Shown: positions 60,380 through 64,000 of the stretch, piece after piece
How positions within the stretch are numbered: position 1 is the stretch's first letter
Layout: every line of letters begins with the position of its first letter
Position numbers and translations under genes: made by a program
The notes under the pieces: model-generated
What the model was told of the DNA's origin: nothing
The model's database searches: none
Seen by the model: the letters and a program-made list of their open reading frames with translations, nothing else
Origin: JAEUTH01 sp039931675
Lineage (GTDB): Bacteria; Bacteroidota; Bacteroidia; AKYH767-A; OLB10
Length of the DNA stretch: 64,000 bases
Direction: 5' to 3'
NCBI GenBank assembly: GCA_039931675.1
Contig: JBDTRM010000046.1
Location: 1-64,000 of the forward strand

Positions 60380-61174
60380 ATGGAAGTATTTCACATAGGG
60401 TTTTTACCGGTGCGGCTTTTAGATTTGCTCGACATTTTATTGGTGGCGGTAATACTCTATAAGATGTATGACATTTTAAAAGGAGGCGTTGCCACCCGCA
60501 TTTTTGTGGGCATATTGTCTATATATCTTTTGTGGTGGTTTTTTGCGAAAGCACTGCACATGCAGTTATTAGGAACTTTATTAGGCCTTTTGATCAATGT
60601 GGGCATATTGGGTTTGATCATAGTTTTTCAACCTGAGATCAGGAAATTCCTGATTATGATTGGCACTAACAGCTTTCTCGCTAAAAACTTATTTACGAAA
60701 TACATTTTCAAGATAAATCTTAATGAAGGTGGTAAAATGGAATTGAATTTCGACCCTATTGTTAAAGCATGTGAGAGTTTAAGCAAATCGAAAACAGGCG
60801 CATTGATCGTGATAACACGCAGCAGCGATTTGAAGTATTACATAAACACAGGAGAATCAATAGATGCGGAAATTTCAGCTTCGCTATTAGAAAATATTTT
60901 TTTTAAAAACTCACCATTACATGATGGAGCAATAATAATAGCAGGTGATAAAATAAAGGCTGCCCGCTGCCTGCTGCCTGTAACTGAAAATGCAAATGTT
61001 CCTGCCCACTTAGGCACACGTCACCGCGCTGCCATGGGAATAAGTGAACACACTGATGCATTGGCAATTGTTGTATCAGAAGAAACAGGTGCCATAACCG
61101 TAGCTGATGATGGCGAGTTTAAAAAAAATCTTACAGTTGAAGAGTTGAAGAAGATACTTGAAGAGATTGGGTAG
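60380..61174 (+). CDS. cdaA: Diadenylate cyclase CdaA
   Basis: 264 residues. Three N-terminal membrane helices in the first ~85 residues, then the DAC domain. Catalytic signatures DGA (182-184 in PLHDGAIIIAGD) and RHR (214-216 in GTRHRAAMG). Makes cyclic di-AMP from two ATP at the inner membrane. No ybbR/cdaR or glmM gene follows in the window; the next + gene is absent, so it stands alone here. Divergent from ffh. Confidence 0.96.
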   Translation: MEVFHIGFLPVRLLDLLDILLVAVILYKMYDILKGGVATRIFVGILSIYLLWWFFAKALHMQLLGTLLGLLINVGILGLIIVFQPEIRKFLIMIGTNSFLAKNLFTKYIFKINLNEGGKMELNFDPIVKACESLSKSKTGALIVITRSSDLKYYINTGESIDAEISASLLENIFFKNSPLHDGAIIIAGDKIKAARCLLPVTENANVPAHLGTRHRAAMGISEHTDALAIVVSEETGAITVADDGEFKKNLTVEELKKILEEIG

Positions 61175-61183
61175 GAAGGGGCG

Positions 61184-61211
61184 AAGAGGCAAGAGGCAAG
61201 AGGCAAGAGGC
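61184..61211. repeat. 7-bp tandem repeat
   Basis: AAGAGGC four times in a row, followed by a variant AAGGCGC. Directly after the cdaA stop; a simple-sequence tract that may vary in number. Confidence 0.75.
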
Positions 61212-61305
61212 AAGGCGCAATTGGCAAAGCACAATTGAAAAAAAAGCAATAATTCAAATTTCAATTGATGAGAATTTTCAAAAAACCTTAACGACAACAT
61301 TTTAC

Positions 61306-61334
61306 TTTCGGAAAGTTACTTCAACTTTCCGAAA
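61306..61334. repeat. 12-bp stem hairpin, copy 2
   Basis: Same arms as 22106-22134 (TTTCGGAAAGTT / AACTTTCCGAAA, 5-nt loop), here extended to 14 bp. Lies between cdaA and the convergent TMTC-like gene. Confidence 0.7.
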
Positions 61335-61373
61335 GTTGCTACACGCGAAAAATAAGTGCAATGGAAATCATTG

Positions 61374-61440
61374 ACGGATTGCTTCGTTCCTCGCAATGAC
61401 GGTTGACCTGATAGATTCCTTAGTTCCGCGCAATGACGAA
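61374..61440. repeat. Dispersed repeat, two adjacent copies
   Basis: GACGGATTGCTTCGTTCCTC followed by GCAATGACGGTTG, then ATTCCTTAGTTCCGCGCAAT with GACG. Same family as 60279-60333. Confidence 0.6.
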
Positions 61441-61468
61441 TTGCCAAATTACCAAATTACCCACTCCC

Positions 61469-63337
61469 TTACTTAGCCGCAGCTTCAATTTGATTTCTAT
61501 AGTTGGGATCTATCTGTGCTCCTAAAGATGTTGCCATTTGTACATCAGCCAAAGCTTCTTTATAACGCTTTAAATAATACATGGCCTGAGAGCGATTTAC
61601 ATAAGCATTGCCATCATTAGGATTTAATTGAATAGCACGGTTTAAATCCTGCAAACCCTCATTAAATTTCCCAACCTGCAGGTACGTATATCCACGTGCT
61701 ACATAACTTTCTTCTTTATCAGGATTTTCACGTATGATGCGGGTAAAATCGGTTATGGCACGATCGAATTGCTTGCTGTTTGCCAATGAAATTGCACGGT
61801 TATGAATGGCTTCCATATAATTTGGCTTTAACCTTATGGCCTGGTCGAAATCTTTAATTGCAAGATCGAATTGCTTACGGATACTGTAAACGATACCACG
61901 GTTATTATATGCCAACTCATAATTTGGATCGGCTTGTATAGATGCAGTAAGGTCGCGCATGGCTTCATCATATTTCTGCAAATGCTCGCCATAATGCTTG
62001 CCGCGATTATTTAATGCGGTGGCAACTTTGGGATATTGCTCCAATACATTGTCCCATAGTGTTAGACTGTCATTCCACACCTTACATCTCTGAAATGTTG
62101 TGTAAAATAAAAAACATAAATAGACTCCCAGCACGCCATAAACCAAGTTTTTTAAATCAGGTTTATTTTCGATGAGGTAATAAATTCCTGATGCTAATAA
62201 AAATGCAAAGGCAATGCCCGGCACTAACGAATAACGCTCACTGAACATGGTTGGACCGACCGGCATAAGTTGCAACACCAATGCAATGGTTGAAACAAAA
62301 AATCCTCCGCAAAATAAAAACAGCTTTGTCTTTTTTGCCGACATAAAAAGCAATACAGCAAGTATGACAACTAAAACTCCGCATAAGTAAAACTCCCACG
62401 GCAAAGAAGTTTGAGCTGTCTTTGGAGGGTAAGGATAGAAAGCCGAGAGATTAACAGGAGCTATTAATTTTATCGGATAAAAAATTAAGTTGCGGCAGGC
62501 AATGAGAATTTTTTCACCAAATGAAAATACATTTGATGTATCAATAGTTCCCGATTCTTTTACAGCACTTACTTGTTTCCATCCCATGTAAAAAGAAAGC
62601 AGCACATAAGGAACTTTTTCTAAAACAAGTTTTACTGAAAATTTTCGTCCGATATAATAGTCAAGCATAATCATGGGGCCAATGATTGATGCTGCCATTA
62701 CTTTTGAATAAATAGATAAGGTGAACAACAAAAAAGAAAAGAGCAGGTATTTATAACTTTCATCCTTTCGGATATAATATAAATATGCAATGAGTGATGC
62801 GACAAGAAAAACAAGATACATCAGGTCTTTGCGTTCTGCTGCCCAGGCTACAGATTCAACACGCATTGCATTTAATCCGTATAAAGATGTGGTTATGGCG
62901 GCAATGATTTTATTGTTGCTCAGTAAGAGAATGAACCAATAAACCAAAGCACATGCCATCACAAACATTATAACACTTGTGGTATGATAACCTTTTGGAT
63001 TAAGCCCGTAAAAATGATACTCAATAGCATAAGATAAAATGTGCAACGGCTGATAATTACCAAAATAATTTTCAGTAAAAATCCGCTTAATGCTTGCTCC
63101 ATCAAGCGTGCGTATCAGGGGATTTTCGGGAAGATAACTTGGATCGTCCCAATTGGTAAGATCGTTATTGAGGGAAGGGAAAAATGCAATAAAAATTACA
63201 GGTAGCAGGATAAGTAATGGCAATAATTTCTGAAACCAGCTTTCTGAAGGCAGATTTTTTTTCCTGTCTTCTTTCTTCGGGGTTGATGAAACCTTAGCTG
63301 AAGTTACATTCTTTCGGGCGGGAATATTTTTTCTCAT
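61469..63337 (-). CDS. TMTC-like polytopic membrane protein with TPR domain
   Basis: 622 residues. Lys-rich cytoplasmic start, then about 10-11 membrane helices (about 38-415). The first outer loop has LTNWDDPSYLPENPLIRTLD with an acidic pair, and FGNYQPLHILSYAIEYHFYG, the features of GT-C/TMTC O-mannosyltransferase-like proteins. The C-terminal ~180 residues contain five TPRs (YDEAMRDLTASIQADPNYEL, FDLAIKDFDQAIRLKPNYME, FNEGLQDLNRAIQLNPNDGN). A role in protein glycosylation, widespread in Bacteroidota, is plausible but not shown. Confidence 0.83.
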   Translation of the reverse strand: MRKNIPARKNVTSAKVSSTPKKEDRKKNLPSESWFQKLLPLLILLPVIFIAFFPSLNNDLTNWDDPSYLPENPLIRTLDGASIKRIFTENYFGNYQPLHILSYAIEYHFYGLNPKGYHTTSVIMFVMACALVYWFILLLSNNKIIAAITTSLYGLNAMRVESVAWAAERKDLMYLVFLVASLIAYLYYIRKDESYKYLLFSFLLFTLSIYSKVMAASIIGPMIMLDYYIGRKFSVKLVLEKVPYVLLSFYMGWKQVSAVKESGTIDTSNVFSFGEKILIACRNLIFYPIKLIAPVNLSAFYPYPPKTAQTSLPWEFYLCGVLVVILAVLLFMSAKKTKLFLFCGGFFVSTIALVLQLMPVGPTMFSERYSLVPGIAFAFLLASGIYYLIENKPDLKNLVYGVLGVYLCFLFYTTFQRCKVWNDSLTLWDNVLEQYPKVATALNNRGKHYGEHLQKYDEAMRDLTASIQADPNYELAYNNRGIVYSIRKQFDLAIKDFDQAIRLKPNYMEAIHNRAISLANSKQFDRAITDFTRIIRENPDKEESYVARGYTYLQVGKFNEGLQDLNRAIQLNPNDGNAYVNRSQAMYYLKRYKEALADVQMATSLGAQIDPNYRNQIEAAAK

Positions 63338-63551
63338 TCAATAATTTTTAAACGCAAATTATATTTAATCAAAAGTGCAATGAATTAAATTTTCAGGTTT
63401 CAAATATAAAATCAATTTTTTTGTGATGTAAAAGCCATGTTATCTGTAATAATATTTCGTCCTATAAGGGACTCTCAAAGTCTTCTGCAATTATTATGTT
63501 ACCAATATATCGTTCCTCAGGAACTTTTCGCCAATTCAAAAATTAAAAGAA

Positions 63552-63983
63552 TCATTCAGGCTTATAAACCATTGTAACATGTTCAATGTTGGCTTCCCAA
63601 AAATGATCTCCTTCCTCCATGAAACCATGCTTTGCATAAAAGCCATAGGCTGACATTTGCGCATGGAGATATATTTTTTTATTCAAAGGAATTACATCAT
63701 TCAATATGGCATCCAATAAAGCAAGACCAACATCTTTTGAACGAAAAGGTGCAAGCACTGCAAAGCGTTCTAACTTAATTCCGCTTTCAGTGAAACGCCA
63801 GCGCGCTGCACCACAGGGGCGATTGCCAAAATACGCAAGATAATGCGAAGCTTCATTTTCATGTTCATCATATTCAAGATCATGATCAACATGCTGCTCA
63901 ATTACAAAAACAGTATTTCTTATTTCAAATAATTGCTTAGCCTCTTCTGACTGAAGATCGCTTATTCTTTTTACGGTTAGCAT
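63552..63983 (-). CDS. GNAT family N-acetyltransferase
   Basis: 143 residues. ElaA-like GNAT: EIRNTVFVIEQHVDHDLEYD near the start, PCGAARWRFTESGIKLERFA as the central strand pair, then LAPFRSKDVGLALLDAILND as the acetyl-CoA loop (R-x-x-x-x-G), and SAYGFYAKHGFMEEGDHFWE at the end. Acceptor unknown. Cytoplasmic. The start lies 17 bp from the window end, so upstream context is missing. Confidence 0.92.
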   Translation of the reverse strand: MLTVKRISDLQSEEAKQLFEIRNTVFVIEQHVDHDLEYDEHENEASHYLAYFGNRPCGAARWRFTESGIKLERFAVLAPFRSKDVGLALLDAILNDVIPLNKKIYLHAQMSAYGFYAKHGFMEEGDHFWEANIEHVTMVYKPE

Positions 63984-64000
63984 AATTAGATTGTGAACGG

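Noticed and set aside
61175..61468. Small gene after cdaA
   Set aside because: The sequence is a tandem repeat, a hairpin repeat and dispersed repeats; no frame looks coding.

Overview
The window is a 64 kb piece of a low-GC genome of the phylum Bacteroidota. The evidence is two proteins with type IX secretion C-terminal sorting domains, many exported proteins ending their signal peptide in AQ or carrying a late lipobox, and promoter-like sequences of the Bacteroidota type (TTG, 18-19 nt, TAnnTTTG). Nothing in the sequence fixes the genus. I saw no rRNA, tRNA, transposase, integrase or CRISPR array.

Core regions. 1-2.4 kb holds a tight three-gene operon (membrane protein cut by the window edge, GNAT-like protein with a C-terminal membrane anchor, ThiF/E1-like adenylyltransferase). 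2.5-10 kb holds a T9SS cargo protein, a YciI relic, fluoride channel crcB with its DUF190 partner, ndk, an Nramp-UspA fusion with its DtxR/MntR-type repressor and a palindromic operator, a di-haem cytochrome c and miaA. 17.4-23.2 kb holds a large T9SS protein, clpS, an M48 metalloprotease, an nfeD-like gene and floA. 24.4-33.6 kb holds exported proteins including a giant TPR/MORN protein followed by two DUF3857/transglutaminase-like proteins, the second apparently without its catalytic residues. 54.3-64 kb holds ornithine aminotransferase, a VWA-like membrane protein, a Lys-rich NUMOD4/HNH-like protein, ffh, the c-di-AMP synthase cdaA, a TMTC-like membrane TPR protein and a GNAT acetyltransferase.

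Accessory regions. The main result is two cassette-like arrays. Array I (11.0-17.3 kb, genes all on +) has eight copies of one repeat, one before almost every gene or gene pair. Each copy keeps the same promoter geometry. Array II (33.7-53.6 kb, genes almost all on -) has about fourteen copies of an unrelated ~40 bp repeat that sits at or just upstream of gene starts and often supplies the start codon. An outlying two-gene island with the same repeat lies at 23.2-24.4 kb. A third repeat (hairpin plus promoter-like sequence) occurs at 10.0, 11.1 and, inverted, 37.4 kb. The arrays carry mostly exported or lipid-anchored proteins of unknown function, a PIN toxin-antitoxin pair, a recently converted gene duplication, genes truncated at repeats, and pseudogenes. 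Next to array II lie two antitoxin genes with a toxin relic fused from the start of one toxin gene and the end of another. The layout resembles an integron-like system, but no recombinase is present and the repeats are not standard attC sites.
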